Shown: in pieces, positions 38,037 through 50,121 of the stretch
Layout of the letters: every line of letters starts with the position of its first letter
Numbering within the stretch: position 1 is the first letter of the stretch
DNA from: Candolleomyces eurysporus
Lineage: Eukaryota > Basidiomycota > Agaricomycetes > Agaricales > Psathyrellaceae
Assembly (NCBI GenBank): GCA_027579435.1
Contig: JANBPK010000704.1
Span: 238,325 to 302,324, forward strand
DNA: 64,000 nucleotides
Direction: 5' to 3'
Translations under genes and position numbers: made by a program
The notes under the pieces: generated by a model
The model's database searches: none
Told to the model about the DNA's origin: nothing
What the model saw: only the letters and a program-made list of their open reading frames with translations

Positions 38037-38230
38037 CTTGATCTCCTGCTGGTCGAGCTATTTGATCGTACCGCAGAGGTGAAGGTGAGACTAGGGACAG
38101 GAAAGAGGCTGTATACTTGGCCGCCGATACCTGCGGCTTTGAATCAGGGGAGAACGTAATACCTGCACAGCGCTCAACTGAAAAGCGAGGTTGTCTCATT
38201 GTCGGACGCTCAACTGCCTTGCACCTCCAG

Positions 38231-41168
38231 ATGCCCCAAGACCCCCACAGGCCTCGAAAATTGCAGAGGCCTCGAGAGAGCCAACCACCTAGTCGCAGTG
38301 TGTCACGGTCGCCTAACCCCCCAAGCCTAATAGGCGGAAGGGGGAGTCAAGGAGATTCTTCCCATCTGACCAAACCTCCCCAAAAGACCTTCGAAAGGTA
38401 TTCGTCGTTCGAGAAGGGCCTGGCAGTCTTGTCAACAACCTATCTCCTTCAAGATAATGCAAAGCTCAAGGAGCTAATCGTACTAATTGTCCGTATGCGC
38501 GAGAATGAGAAGGTGATTTTGATGGACATTGCCTCTGGTGCTACGTTCTCACTGTCGCTCGCCAACAGCTGGTCGATATTCTTCATAAGTGTGGATGCTT
38601 CAGCGTTGATTTAGCTCAACTTGAAAAAGAGGATCCCGAGACTGCAGCAGGCGCTATCGACGAGTTTTTACAGTATGTGGACCATCGAGCACACTTGCTA
38701 AGCTTACTGACCAGATTAATAGGACTGTCAGAGCAGTCGCAAGTTTTGATCACGATGCTGGTCAGTCAGCTCTGGAGGCTCTGAAACTCCAGGTGGATGA
38801 AACTATCGCGAATATCAAGGCAGGGCTCATCCGTTACTCGATACGTCGATTCTAACATTTCGTTTAGAAGAAAGCTTGTCGCCTGTTTGGAGACGACTCT
38901 GGAAGCAAACCGACGCGTGGTCTCTCTCGGATAATCCTCACCATGGTTGGCTCGGGGTTTACAGTTTTTGATATTCTCAAGGAGGCGAGCGAGGCGATCG
39001 CTGTGGTACCAATCCTGAAGCCTATCTTCACAAGTGTAGCTGGTTTGCTTTCAGCAGTTCAGGTGAGTTCATATCTTCCCTTGAGTTCGGTCATATCTTA
39101 TTCGCTACCCCTCAGCAAACGCAAGTAAACTTAAACGAGATGAAGGACCTCGCTTTCACAGCTGGAGATCTTGCTGTGCGGCTGGCGGAAACCTGTTTGA
39201 CGCTGCCTGCGATTCCAGCGGAAGTGGAAAACCTCATTCAAACATTTAACTGGTATGTCTCTACCGCATGCCGCGTGCTACAGCCACTCAATATCGGCTT
39301 ATTTGATACGGAAAGGGAATTGGGCCGGATTGTCAAAGAATGCCAGGCACTGAGTCGAAAACCGTGGTTAAAATGTTTTCTCCAAAACTCGATCCATAAG
39401 GAAGATCTGTCGGGACTCAGGACTCGACTCAATGAAGCCGTCCAAAAATTTCAGGTGAGCAAGCCATATTATGTCGCTGTCGACTCCGTATCTCACCGGA
39501 CCGGTTCCAGAATTCAAACCTAATCTCTCTACAAGCCAGTATACAGCGCGTCGTCGTCAAGCTCGGTGAGTCAATGCCGGCACACGGAAGAATGGTATTG
39601 AATGACCATTGGGATTAGACCGAGTGGCACTGGCCACCCTTCCCGAGCAAGAAGACGTTAGCGGTACCCGTGCTGAGTATGCGCCCTACAGCAGGAAGCT
39701 GGACGTCAAGAAGATTTGCAAACGGTTATACGATGAAACCGAGCTGGTGGTGTGGATCGATGGTCCTGCTGGTGTGGGCAAGTCGACGTTCGTCGATCAT
39801 CTTTCGCAGAAGCTTCGATCGGCTGGTTTGTTGGCCGCATCCTTATTCCTGGGCGCCTTTCCTACCGACGACAAAGGCCCCGAGACCATCATCAAGATGC
39901 TGGCGCACGAGGTTGGAAAGAATCATCCCGAAGCAATCCCCAAGATCGTAGGAGCCATTGACAAATGTAACGGATGCTCCCTGCAGGAGCATTTGAAACG
40001 CTATATTCTGGAACCGTTACGGTCACTCGCTCATTCGCACGCATTGGTCGTCGTCGTAGACGCTGTGGATGAGTGGAAATTCCATCCAAGCTTTATCAAG
40101 GCACTTGCTCACCTCAACTCGGAAACATCGACTGTCAAATTCATCATCACCAGTCGCTTAAAGCCCCACCGCTCTCGCCTTCCCGATTTTGACAAGATCT
40201 CCGTTCATTCATATCCCCTCCGTCCCGTACCGCAAAAGACGGTGAAGGCATATCTCGATCACCATTTCAAAAGTATTGACTGGGGGAGGGCACCGAGCAC
40301 CCGCGCTGAGGTTGATCAACTTGCGAAGATGTCAGGTGGCTTACTGATATGGAGTGCGGCTGTGTGCTCTCTCCTCCTNCAGCCATTTAGTAATTCCACN
40401 AGGCATGAAATCGTTTCGGCAATCCTCGCGGGGGAGAAAAAGGTCGGGAATACAGGGAANCTCGCCAAACTGTACTACAATGCTATCATCCGGCTGTTTC
40501 CCTCAGTCGAAGACCGGAAATATCTGCGTAACTACCTTGGGGCGACAAGCGTCCTTCAAGAGGCTCTTCCGGTCTCTGACTTTGCCCAGCTAGTGGGGAT
40601 GTCCCCGGAACTCGTGACCAGCATCCAGTCGACGCTGTCCGCGCTGCAGATCAAATCGCCACCTAAAGGCCCAAAGAAAATGGTCCATCCAGCAGCAACC
40701 CTTTTCCATCTATCCTTCCTTGAATATTTCCAGGCGACACCAAGCAAGAATGCGTTCAAAATCTCAGCCTTCGAGTCTCACTCGGCATTGGGTTTGGCTT
40801 GCCTCGAGCAGATCTCCAGCCTTCTGTCTGAGCCGTCAAGCCATATCTCTTCCTCTTCACTTCACGGNGCTCCACGCTACGCTGTCAAGTACTGGCCATT
40901 CCACGTTTCACACGGAACGAATCAGTCGCATGATAAATGGGTGAAAACCCNGCATTGCTCAATGTTGCGCGCACTCCCCGTTGGCGCACAGCGGCGATGG
41001 GCAACACTGTTCCTCAATGTGTTGGTTCCGAAAGCAAAGATGATGATNGAAGGGCGCAGTATGGCATCCATTTTTAAGGAGATTGTCAACAGGTTGAGGA
41101 AAGATAGCGGGGATCATCAGATATTNGAGGTGGCTTGTTTAGAGGTTATCGTGCGGCTTGAGCCGTAG
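38231..41168 (+). CDS. NACHT NTPase with MLKL/HeLo-like helical N-terminal region (fungal NLR-type receptor)
   Basis: Candidate intracellular immune or incompatibility receptor. Exons 38231-38512, 38569-38672, 38723-38819 (or 38792), 38868-39062, 39116-39454, 39547-39565 and 39619-41168 give about 860 residues. Residues about 160-340 form a helical bundle (DILKEASEAIAVVPILKPI, TRLNEAVQKFQ) of the kind annotated as MLKL-like/HeLo-like four-helix bundle in mushroom NLRs. The NACHT domain has Walker A GPAGVGKST, Walker B VVVVDAVDEW and sensor FIITSR. A helical C-terminal region follows and ends IVRLEP. No WD40, ankyrin or TPR repeats follow, so the sensor part is missing or not needed. Residues 1-160 are not recognised. 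Exon 3 may use a GC donor; both options keep frame. The start could also be an upstream in-frame ATG at 38117. Confidence 0.82.
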
Positions 41169-41483
41169 AAATACTAATCTGATGCGTGATGAATGAGGAA
41201 CAGATGATTTGCAGATGATCTGGATCNTATCTACCTTACTATCAGTCTTTCAGGCCTCAGGGACATTGGTGATTCGACCCGNTTATTTCTCTTTTGCATG
41301 TGTAGTGTATGTCNTAGTGGTCAATTCGGCCATCTGCTTGACGCAATAATTAATCGACCAAGTCCATGGAATGACTCGGGGGTCAAGATATTAGTAAATG
41401 TCCGTATACTGTAAGTACATCCAATGTCCTTCCTATGATACATAGCGTTTGCCAATATTGTTGGCCTCTTGTTGTCTAATCGT

Positions 41484-42842
41484 TCACCAGGGTAGACCGA
41501 GAACGATAAATCCTAGCCCGGAAAATATGATGTGCAACGCAATCAAGTAACTGAGTCGAGCCTCCCCGAGTCCAATTGTGCCACTGCGAAGCGANTGATC
41601 AGGCGAGGCATCGACATACTGTCTCCCAAGTGAGTTAATGTCGCCTTGAGAGTCCATAAGGGCATTTTCCTAAAATCGAGCATGCGTCAACGACAAACTC
41701 CAACGCGATGAGGGGCGATGGGTTAAGTGTCTACTCACTGGATTAACGCCCTGCAAATTCCTCATCGCACCGAACCAAGCATATCTCTCCACCCACTCAG
41801 TCTCGTCCATGAAATTCTGCGTCTGATTCAAAAAGGCGTTGACGTCACTTTGAGAGCATTGTTCGTTAGAGACAAAGTTGTGGCACGCCCATTCCGTTAC
41901 CCATAAAGTCTTCGAAGCGGTGAAGTTTGAAAAGGTGTAGTGGTAGTCCCATAGGTGGGCGATGAAGGCGTCGGGGTTTATACCGTACCAATCTATTGCG
42001 AGATGAGAGAGAGAGANAGAGTTCAGTAATGGGCACAATTGGGTAAGGAAACAACAACTCACGCATGGCGACGAAATCGACGTTACACCTCCCTGCGCAT
42101 TCTTGGAAAAAGCTCTGCAACCAAGCCTTCCCCTGTGGCCCGCTGCTCACAGCCGGAGTGCCCAACCTCAGTCCAGGGTACTTGGAGGCGAGGGGCAGGA
42201 GGTGGTCCAACCAGAGTTGGACTCCGACCGAGGGGGAAAAGTTGGATTGGCCGGGTTGTTCGGGTCTGCAAGAGGCCGTCGTTAGGGCTTTACGGGTGAA
42301 GGGACAGACGAACTTGAAAGGCTTCTTACTCGTTGAATCCCAACACCGCTTTCACACCCCCACTCGTCCTGTTACTCCTGATAACATCCTCGATAGTACT
42401 CAAATCGTCCGTTAAGCTCCTGTTCCCCCATAGCATGGGTACAAACTCCAGCTTTGTGTTGCCGTTCCGGGATGAGCCCCAACCCGAGTTTCGGAGGGCG
42501 TGGGGTGACCAAGTGTAGTACCTTGGAGCGAGGGGGNAACATCATGTCAGTCGAGGGAAAGTAATCTGAGGGGGGNATGCGAATTTACCAAGTCACCTTG
42601 CCCGTCACCTCAAACTGCCTAATATCAACCGAATTCTCATTCGCCCAAGCCAGCCCTGCTTTCCCTGGGCCGCCCGTTGCCGTCGACGAGGGTGTCGAGC
42701 TTGTCGTGTCAGTAACCGTTGAGCCGACAGATAATGTGGATGTTGTCGTCGGACTCTGTCTTCTATCGAGAGGGGCATAGTCAAAAGGCACTGCAGCACC
42801 GACCAAGGTTGCTGTTAACGCAAAAATGACTAGCAGGCGCAT
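41484..42842 (-). CDS. Secreted GH128 beta-1,3-glucanase-like protein with hydrophobic C-terminus
   Basis: Glycoside hydrolase of the GH128 (Asl1-like) type, expected to act on beta-1,3-glucan in fungal walls. Exons 42842-42589, 42521-42330, 42265-42063, 41992-41739 and 41669-41484 give 362 residues. The signal peptide MRLLVIFALTATLVGAA is followed by a Thr/Ser-rich linker, then the TIM-barrel: KVTWYYTWSPH, EFVPMLWG, VLGFNEPEQPGQSN (likely acid/base Glu), LRLGTPAVS, HWYGINPDAFIAHLWDY, KTLWVTEWACHNF (likely nucleophile Glu), WVERYAWFGAM. The last exon ends in a hydrophobic segment YLIALHIIFSGLGFIVLG, which suggests a GPI-anchor signal or membrane anchor. A broken copy lies beyond the NACHT gene. 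The upstream region has TGACGTCA at 43050-43057 overlapping ACGCGT. Confidence 0.9.
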
Positions 42843-43270
42843 CCTTTCGTTGTGGGTTGTAAAGTGAGCAACCTGCAACCTGCTCCACCAGCAGCTTTTT
42901 CAAAGGGGAACAAAGGCTCTATGACACAAGCCAAGCAAGAGCGAGGAAAAGCTGTCCTTTCCTCATGTCGTGGAGTAGATGAGAAGATTGGCCCGCGGTT
43001 GCGAGGCGATGAGGGTTGCCAAAGAGGGGAGTTGAATCAATGAGAGTGGTGACGTCACGCGTCTACATGTAAAGTACATCAAAAAATTATGAGTCCATAA
43101 GGCCTAGGGTAAAGCTACGATAAAGATACAGCGAACAAATATGGGGGAGTGAGAGAACGACTAAAAATACAGAAATAAATCCAATGGGGCTTAAAGCCCG
43201 AGGGGTAAAGTACAAAGGAAAGGAAAGCGATGCATGCTGACTGAGCAGAGAGAGAGAAGAATGTTCATAA
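42843..43270. other. GH128 upstream region and F-box 3' end
   Basis: Holds TGACGTCA (43050-43057) overlapping ACGCGT (43057-43062), about 210 bp before the GH128 start. Nothing else recognised. Confidence 0.4.
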
Positions 43271-44731
43271 TCAGAGATACTGGACGTCAAGCCGCTGAAT
43301 ACGGAAATGTGTGTCTTTGCTGCTGCTCCTACCAGTGGCCCCGCCCCTGACATAGCTCGCACTAGCCGACCAGTTAATAGGAGCTGGTTGAGACGCCTTC
43401 CTCGAGCGAGGAGTTGGCCGGAGGGTGATAACCTGCTCCGGCGAATGCGGTCGCTTGATGACGATTTGCCTGACCTTGGAATGCGACTGGGCAATAGGAG
43501 TCACCATTCTGGGATCGTACCAGCNATGTTCAATCCGAACATGGCTCAGCGACGGGGGTAACGCGTATATGTAGAAGAACGACTTGAGAGAGGCGAAGGA
43601 GTGGTAGGACCGACCGAGATCCACAAGGCGAATGGAGTTGAGGGATGGGGTAACGAGGAGAGTGGCTATCCGTGCTAGCTCGAATGGGATGTCCTTCCCT
43701 TCCACCCGTAAATGGAGAGCTTTGAGGTGTGGCAGAACGACCTGTGTTCTTACCGGCTCCTGTCGGCATGGGAGGCAGACGACAGGCTTACGGGGGAAGG
43801 TTAGCTTGAATTCGACAAGCTGGGATGATACTCGGAGCATCTGGGCGACATCATGGACTGCTTGGTGGCCCGCAGTGAATCCATGGTGCGTATAGTCCAG
43901 ATATGTCAGGTTGGCAAATAGGGAAGGCAGCCAATTTAGTCGGATGCCGTTGAGTGTCGCGCTGCGAAGCTTGGGGCTACTGCCGGAAAATAAAGTGAAT
44001 AGCTCCGGGTCGTCGTTCCCTCGATAAATGAGCCGTAGTTCCTCGAGTAGCGGAGCCTGCGCTCGTGCCCGTGCGCAGACCCGAGAGAGTGCTGCTTTCC
44101 AGAGGTAGGGAGCAAACTCCGGAAACGCGATTTCAAGCGACCGCCACCGATTAATATAAGGAAGAACCATGTGCATGTGCCACTGGATGGAATAGGGGTC
44201 GAGGTCGGCTTGCAACGGCTCGCCCCTTGAGCGCGACTTGACAGGCAGTAGCTGGATGTCGAGGCTACATGCCCCCGCACGCCTGATACGCTCCTTCCAC
44301 ATGCGTTCCTTCGGGCTAAGCGTGATTCGACGCCAGAGTGGTGGTGTCCGCAGGGCAACTTGCCGCCATGCCCTGCAGACGTGCGAAACGGTGATGGGGA
44401 AGAATAGGTCGTCCTCGGTACCAGCGAGGAAGATGAGGGCGAGGATTTCCACCGGAAGACGGTGGATGAAGTGCAGCTGGGCGTTGTATCCTGGAGGATG
44501 AAGCCGCACCCGTCGGAGCTGCCTCGGTCGGCCAATGTCTTCTATCCGTCGAGGAGAGGGCGGCATTGGGTAGGGAGCAGGAGGAGGTTTAGAGCTGGAT
44601 CTGATCAGCCGGGGCCGACCCTGAGATTGATGGCATACTCACAACGGCAAAGACAGCTTGAGCTTTATCGTTTCTGACAACGAGCGACGGGGCCTCTGGC
44701 CTTCATGATCAGGTCTGCGACGGAAGAACAT
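43271..44731 (-). CDS. F-box protein with degenerate leucine-rich region
   Basis: Substrate-receptor candidate of an SCF ubiquitin ligase. Two exons (44731-44643 and 44600-43271) give 472 residues. The basic leader MFFRRRPDHEGQRPRR is followed by a short Pro-rich piece (SSSKPPPAPYPMPPSPRR). The F-box lies near residues 65-110: FIHRLPVEILALIFLAG, TVSHVCRAWRQVALRTPPLW. The rest has alternating leucine/polar segments as in LRR-like tails of mushroom F-box expansions (PKLRSATLNGIRLNWLPSL, NLTYLDYTHHGFTAG, PHLKALHLRVEG). The target is unknown. The gene is divergent to the Prp24 gene, with about 490 bp between their start codons. Confidence 0.88.
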
Positions 44732-45225
44732 GATGGCAGAGAGGTGGAAGACGAGAAGAAAAGAAAATAAGAGAGATTCGGTAGTGTGGGCTTGGCTTAT
44801 ATTGTCTGCATCCCACAGAATGAAATGGAGAAGTGCCGATAATAGCATCGGGGTAAAAGGATCGGAGGATTGGACAAAGCATCCCTGGCTGTGCGTCTCA
44901 GCCAGCCACCGCGCCAAACCCGGCTGCCTCTGCCGCCGCTCGTCGTCTTCTCCCAGCCCACAAAGCAAGCTGCTCGACAAAGGAGCTCTCTGCCGCCATT
45001 CTTGACGAGTTCCACGGCGAGACGTCGCGGCAGTGACAATAGGACCTCTGGAATGAAGTGATGATGGCAGGAATGAAATCCAACACGAGAAACCCGTACC
45101 TTCGGAGGTGGTGGCTGTGGTAGCGATTAGCCATCACCCAGAACGCGTCAATCCAACCTCCGCCGTCATCATTACAGTCCTTGTACTCGAAAGGGACACC
45201 CCGCAGTCCTGCATTTCCTGTGGCC
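44732..45225. promoter_or_regulatory. Divergent promoter region between F-box and PRP24 genes
   Basis: About 490 bp separating two head-to-head genes, so both promoters must lie here. I see no TATA box or named motif. Confidence 0.45.
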
Positions 45226-48200
45226 ATGGAATCTTTGGAAGCCGTAGACAAAATTCTCAGCAAAATCACGGCTAAACCTCTCGACCTGTCCTTGCATTTG
45301 CGGCACATCGAATTGGCCAAAGCCCTTGAAGACCTCGAATTCCAATTAACAGCGTTTCAGACGTTGACACAGTTCCTTGCGGTCGGAGACGAGATATGGT
45401 CGCCGTACATCGACGCAAAAGCAAAGTACCTGGATCTTGATACAGCAGAAGGTGTGGAAGAGCTTCTGCAGCTGTATGAGCGCGCCGAGGAGGATTATTT
45501 GTGTAAGTCTACTCCCTTTACGTTCAAGGACAATTCAAACATGCCAACATTTTAGCTATTCCAATCCTCCAGAAACACCTTCAGTTTGTCGTCGAAAGCC
45601 ATGCAAAATATGCAGAGGAACCGAAGCCTGAAGCGCTCGGCGAACTGTTTTCCACCGCATGGACGCGCGAGGCTATCCAGAGGATTGTTGGTAAAGGAAC
45701 AAGTCATTTAACAGAAGTGAGCAGGATCATGCTTCAGCTTGTTCTAGACCTAATAGCCCCTTAGAGCCATCTTCTCTTCGATGTTCAGCGCGACTGGGAG
45801 CTGGAACAACTGGAGAAAGCCAGTCCAGAGGAAAAGGTAATACTCCAAGTCCACATCGAAGAAATGTTCCAACTACGCCTCAAGCAGCCGCATTCTAGTG
45901 AGTAGTGCGAAGTCTTCTTTGGGTTTCGAATACCTAACCGGCACGACAGACTCGGACGATACTTTCCAAGCGTTCTCTTCCTTCACTACACAACACCGAT
46001 CTCCAACAGAGTATGAATCTGTCATGGTTGCCGCATCGAAAGTACGAGGGAATAGTGTGAAAGGGTACGAACGTCGAGAGCCATTGGAATTAGCCTTGGT
46101 GCGTCCCAACTTGCTCTCCCAGACGCGGATGCTGACGCTTCTCTGCGCACAGAGCCAATCCAACAATTCCTTGGAGTCGTATGCTTCTTACATCACCTAC
46201 GAGCGAAGGGCCAAGAACCCTGATCTGCTAGTCACACGAGGGATCTACGAACGGGCTATCGCAGAAGCCGCGAAACAGGCCTTCCACAAACAACCCGGTG
46301 CTGAAGTTGCCCTTTCGACATTCTGGGCGGGTTACCTTGACGCTACGGTATGTGTTTTCTGCCGACCTGTGCCTCGTCTGTCTAACCCCTTCCAAGCGCC
46401 TCCTTGAAGTCGGTATTGACGTCGAGTTGGAACTATTCAAACGTGCACTTCGAAGCGTGACAGGTTCTGGTGAAGTTTGGGCGCGCTATATCAGATTCTT
46501 GGTGCGTCTACTTCATCGACGCGTCCAAGGCGAAAGACATTGACTTTCATGTACAGGAACGCGCTTTGGAAACTATGGCTCCAAGCGACCTCGAAACAGT
46601 GTCAGGTCAGCATTCTTACCTGTGAAACGCACCTTGAACGCATCTGACTCTTCTCCATCGCCAGACGCCTACAACCGTGCTATTAACACTGGCTTATTCC
46701 AGAAGGACATGGAGCAGCTCGTCCCTGTGACATTGGCCTACGCCAGTTTTGAGAAGAGGCAGTCCACTTCTGAAGATTTCGACGAGAACGCTGTCGCTTC
46801 GATGATTGCCGCCGTTGAGGGTGCGATTGGCACAATCTCCAAAAGTACTTGCTTCATTATTCACCCTTAGTTTTCGCGCTAATCCAGTTGTCAGTTGAAA
46901 AGACCGGGGACCCGAAATTCCGGTTGGAGAAGTTCCTGGTTGCTGCTGTAAGCTATTCCTTGTCCACTTCCACATCGTAAATACTCATGACTTCTGGGAT
47001 GGACCAGTACGAAGATTTAGGTCTCACAGACAGTGCTGTGGAGGTTTGGAAATCCGCTACCAAGAAGGCAAGGTCGAGCTATCTACTATGGACGTACTAT
47101 ACGGATCTTCTTGTGTATGCTTTCCCTTTTCCCCTTTCCCCCGAAACCTGTACTGACAAACCATCATAATCCACGATGCACAGGAAGCTCAAGCAGTACG
47201 ACGAAGCGCGCGCAATCTTCGTCGACGTGCACAAGAAGAAGTTGGATTGGCCAGAAGCCGTTTGGGAGGCGTGGATCTCGTTTGAGCATCTATATGGATC
47301 CGTGGACGATATTGACAGCTGCTTGGAGAAAGTTGAGAAGGCGAGGGTTCAGGTCAACTTCTACAGAGCTAGGGTATGCACGAGTCCCCCTCTCTCTCCA
47401 CCCTGAACGTAGGCTGACTCTGAGGACTTTTAGGACGCCGCTCAAGCGTACGAGGCAGCGCAGGCTGCTGGTGCTACGCAAGCTCAGTTCAGTGCTGGAC
47501 CAACACAGGATGCGCCTACTGCGATGAATGTAGATTCCCAAGCGGCTCCTGTGGCAGCAGTCCAGAGCGATGCAATGGAGGTTGATAGGGCACCTGGGCC
47601 GTCGGGACCTAGCAAGAAGAGGACAGCCGAGGACGATGATGACGAAGGTCAGCCAGATTTGGGCGCGAAGAAAGCGAGGTTTGGTAAGAATTCCCAGTTG
47701 TGCCTTTCCCTAAGCCTCCATTACTGACGGTGAACTGACAGAGACTAGTGCTACTGCTCCAAAGAGGTGTATAGTGTATCTATTTGTGAGTTGGGGTGTT
47801 GCTGACTCTGCGACAGGGATCGTGAAAATGCCACTGTCTTCGTGGCTGATCTGCCGACGGCGACATCTGAAGATGACTTGAAGGCGCTGTTCAAGGATGT
47901 AAGAACGCTTCTGAACTTTGTTTCTTGATGTAGCGGCTGATGAACCCCCCNTCCTTCGTGTAGTGCGGAGCGGTCAGGGAAGCGAAGATCACTCGATTGC
48001 CTAGCACTATCGTCGCGCTTGTCGAGTTCTTTGACAGGGTATGACCATTGAACCCAATTGCGACATGGCTTTCTTTCTGACCTTGTTATAGGATAGCATC
48101 CCCGCGGCGCTGACAAAAGACAAGAAACGGCTTCATGGACAGGAGATCGCGGTGCACCTGGCTTGGAAATCCACACTTTATGTCACGAACTTCCCTGAGT

Positions 48201-49513
48201 CTGCAGATGATGCGTTCATCAGGAACCTCTTCGGAAGTGTGAGTAATAAACTCCCCATTTCATTTAGCTTCGTGACATACTCATGTTGTGCAGTATGGGA
48301 CGTTGTTCGACGTTCGGTGGCCTAGTAAAAAGTTCAAGACGACGCGGCGCTTCTGTTATGTGCAGTTTACTTCTCCAGTATGTCTTCCGTTGCGTGTCGG
48401 TTTCACAGTATTAGCATGGAATTGACGGAGATAACGTAGGAATCTGCTGAACACGCATTGGAGTTGCACGGCCGTGAACTGGAACCCGACATGTCGTTGA
48501 ATGTGTATATCTCGAATCCCGAAAGGAAGAAACAAAGGACGGATCATGATGCGAACGAGAAGGAGATTTACGTCGCTGGTCTTAGTAAATATACCACCAA
48601 GGAGGATTTGCAGAAACTTTTCTCAACGGTATGCTCCTTCCATCTTCCTCACGGTTGACTATGTTTTAACGTGACCTGTAGTATGGAAAAGTCAAGGAAA
48701 TCCGACTTGCAACTGAGCTTGATGGTCACGCGCGGGGATATGCGTTTGTCGAGTATGACGATCCGGTAAGTCGTGATGACATTCTTGACCCCCTTCATCC
48801 CTGACTATGAATAAATTACATGCAGCAAGACGCACGGCGAGCTTTGGATGCTAATAACTACGAACTGAAGAAACGGAGGATTGCAGTCACCCTTGCGGAT
48901 CCGCGCGTCCGTGCTCGTCACCGGTTCGTATCCCAAAATTCGCCTTCTCTCTCAATTACTGACATTGGGCGTTGGATTAGCTCTGAGACAGGCCTGGGCC
49001 GCAATGCGGAAGCACGCAGCCGATCTGTTCGCGTCAAGGGCCTGCCCCCAGGGACACAGGACGGTCTTTTGCAGCAAGCGTTTGAGAAGATCTCTGCTGT
49101 TAGACGGGTGGAAGTCTTCGTTGACAAGAACGAGGCTGTGGTCGAACTCGAGAACGCGGCGGTACGTTCATCCTTCAATCTTCAGTAGACAAGAATTCGA
49201 GGCTCAGACTTGGATGCAGGAAGCGGGAAAACTACTCCTTCGGACAGAGCCTATTGTCTTTGAGGGGAAATCACTAACACTCTCTGAGGAAGGCAAGGAA
49301 GGAAGTTCACGAAGCGCTGGGCCTCCCGCGAAGACTGGGGGGATTTTTGTACCAAGGAAAGCGGGTGGTTCGAGGCCAAAGGCTGGTTTGGGATTCTCGA
49401 GAGCGCCACCCCCGCCAGAGGCCAGGTCCTCGGCTCCTCAAGCATCGTCCTCTACTACGAGTGCAGGCAGAGGTCAGGATGACTTCCGAAAGATGCTGCA
49501 AGGAGGCAAGTAG
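45226..49513 (+). CDS. PRP24: U4/U6 snRNP recycling factor Prp24/SART3 (HAT repeats plus RRMs)
   Basis: Re-anneals U4 and U6 snRNAs after splicing. Twenty-two exons with introns of 48-70 nt give 1,035 residues. The first about 550 residues are HAT (half-TPR) helices (LHLRHIELAKALEDLE, YASYITYERRAKNPD, WARYIRFL, YEDLGLTDSAVEVWKSA, VWEAWISFEHLYGS). An Ala/Asp-rich linker follows with the basic/acidic piece SKKRTAEDDDDEG. RRM motifs are ATVFVADLPTATSEDDLK, STLYVTNFPESADDAFIRN with RRFCYVQF, EIYVAGLSKYTTKEDLQK with RGYAFVEY, and a fourth SVRVKGLPPGTQDGLLQQA. The very C-terminal QDDFRKMLQGGK is the conserved Lsm-binding end. HAT plus RRM plus that tail is the SART3 arrangement, longer than budding-yeast Prp24, which lacks HAT repeats. 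The ATG at 45226 is preferred over 45181 because conserved helices begin right after it. Confidence 0.94.
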
Positions 49514-49792
49514 TCGGGTTCAGATGGGCCTTTCCAGTGGTCAAGTTAAGCGACTGGGCGCTTATATTTTCCTGGACACCCCGTTTGGGTACGGTTGATC
49601 GCTTTTTTTTCTGTCGATTAGATGCTCTAAAACTGTATAAGACTTGTTATAACTTTTCGTGACTAGTCATGACTTTCGATAGGGGAACGTGAGTTGGATT
49701 GACCCGAACGTCGGTCCAAAAAGATGTACGACAATATTGTGGGTGGCTATGCTAGACGTTTATTAGAGAGATCGATGTGCAATGTGGCTATC

Positions 49793-49984
49793 TGGAAGAC
49801 TGCTTGCCTTAAGCAAGGCAGTAACACTCACAGTAAGCGATATGAGTTGTACGACGTCTGGTATTCCAGAATCCTAGGATAGAATCTAATACAAGAGAGA
49901 AAAGATTGTCCTCCAAAGGAGGATACGCGCGTAATATAAGGGATTTCCGTCCGTCATGTGATCGTGTCCCTCACCAGCCCTACA
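49793..49984 (-). repeat. 3' LTR of the chromovirus
   Basis: 192 bp; read on the plus strand it begins TGGAAGACTG and ends CCAGCCCTACA. Matches the other LTR base for base by eye. Confidence 0.93.
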
Positions 49985-50121
49985 CTCTCCCCACCTCTAA
50001 AAAAAAAAGAAAGACAAGAAAGAAGACAAAAGCGAGACAGGATAAGCAAGTGGGGAAGGAAAAATATAAAGCATTGTGCCCGTTCAACGTAGGCGCATTA
50101 AAAACCCCCATGGGGGAAAAG

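Noticed and set aside
41840..41847. TGACGTCA inside the GH128 coding sequence, also in the pseudogene at 37676-37683
   Set aside because: It lies within conserved codons (around Ser-Asp-Val) and is explained by common descent of the two copies, not by regulation.
42039..42415. Overlapping plus-strand ORFs opposite the GH128 gene
   Set aside because: The minus strand carries the conserved glucanase exons; these frames are shadows of GC-rich codons.
43307..44501. Plus-strand ORFs across the F-box gene
   Set aside because: The minus-strand frame is a single 1.3-kb exon with F-box and leucine-rich features; the plus frames are Arg-rich shadows.
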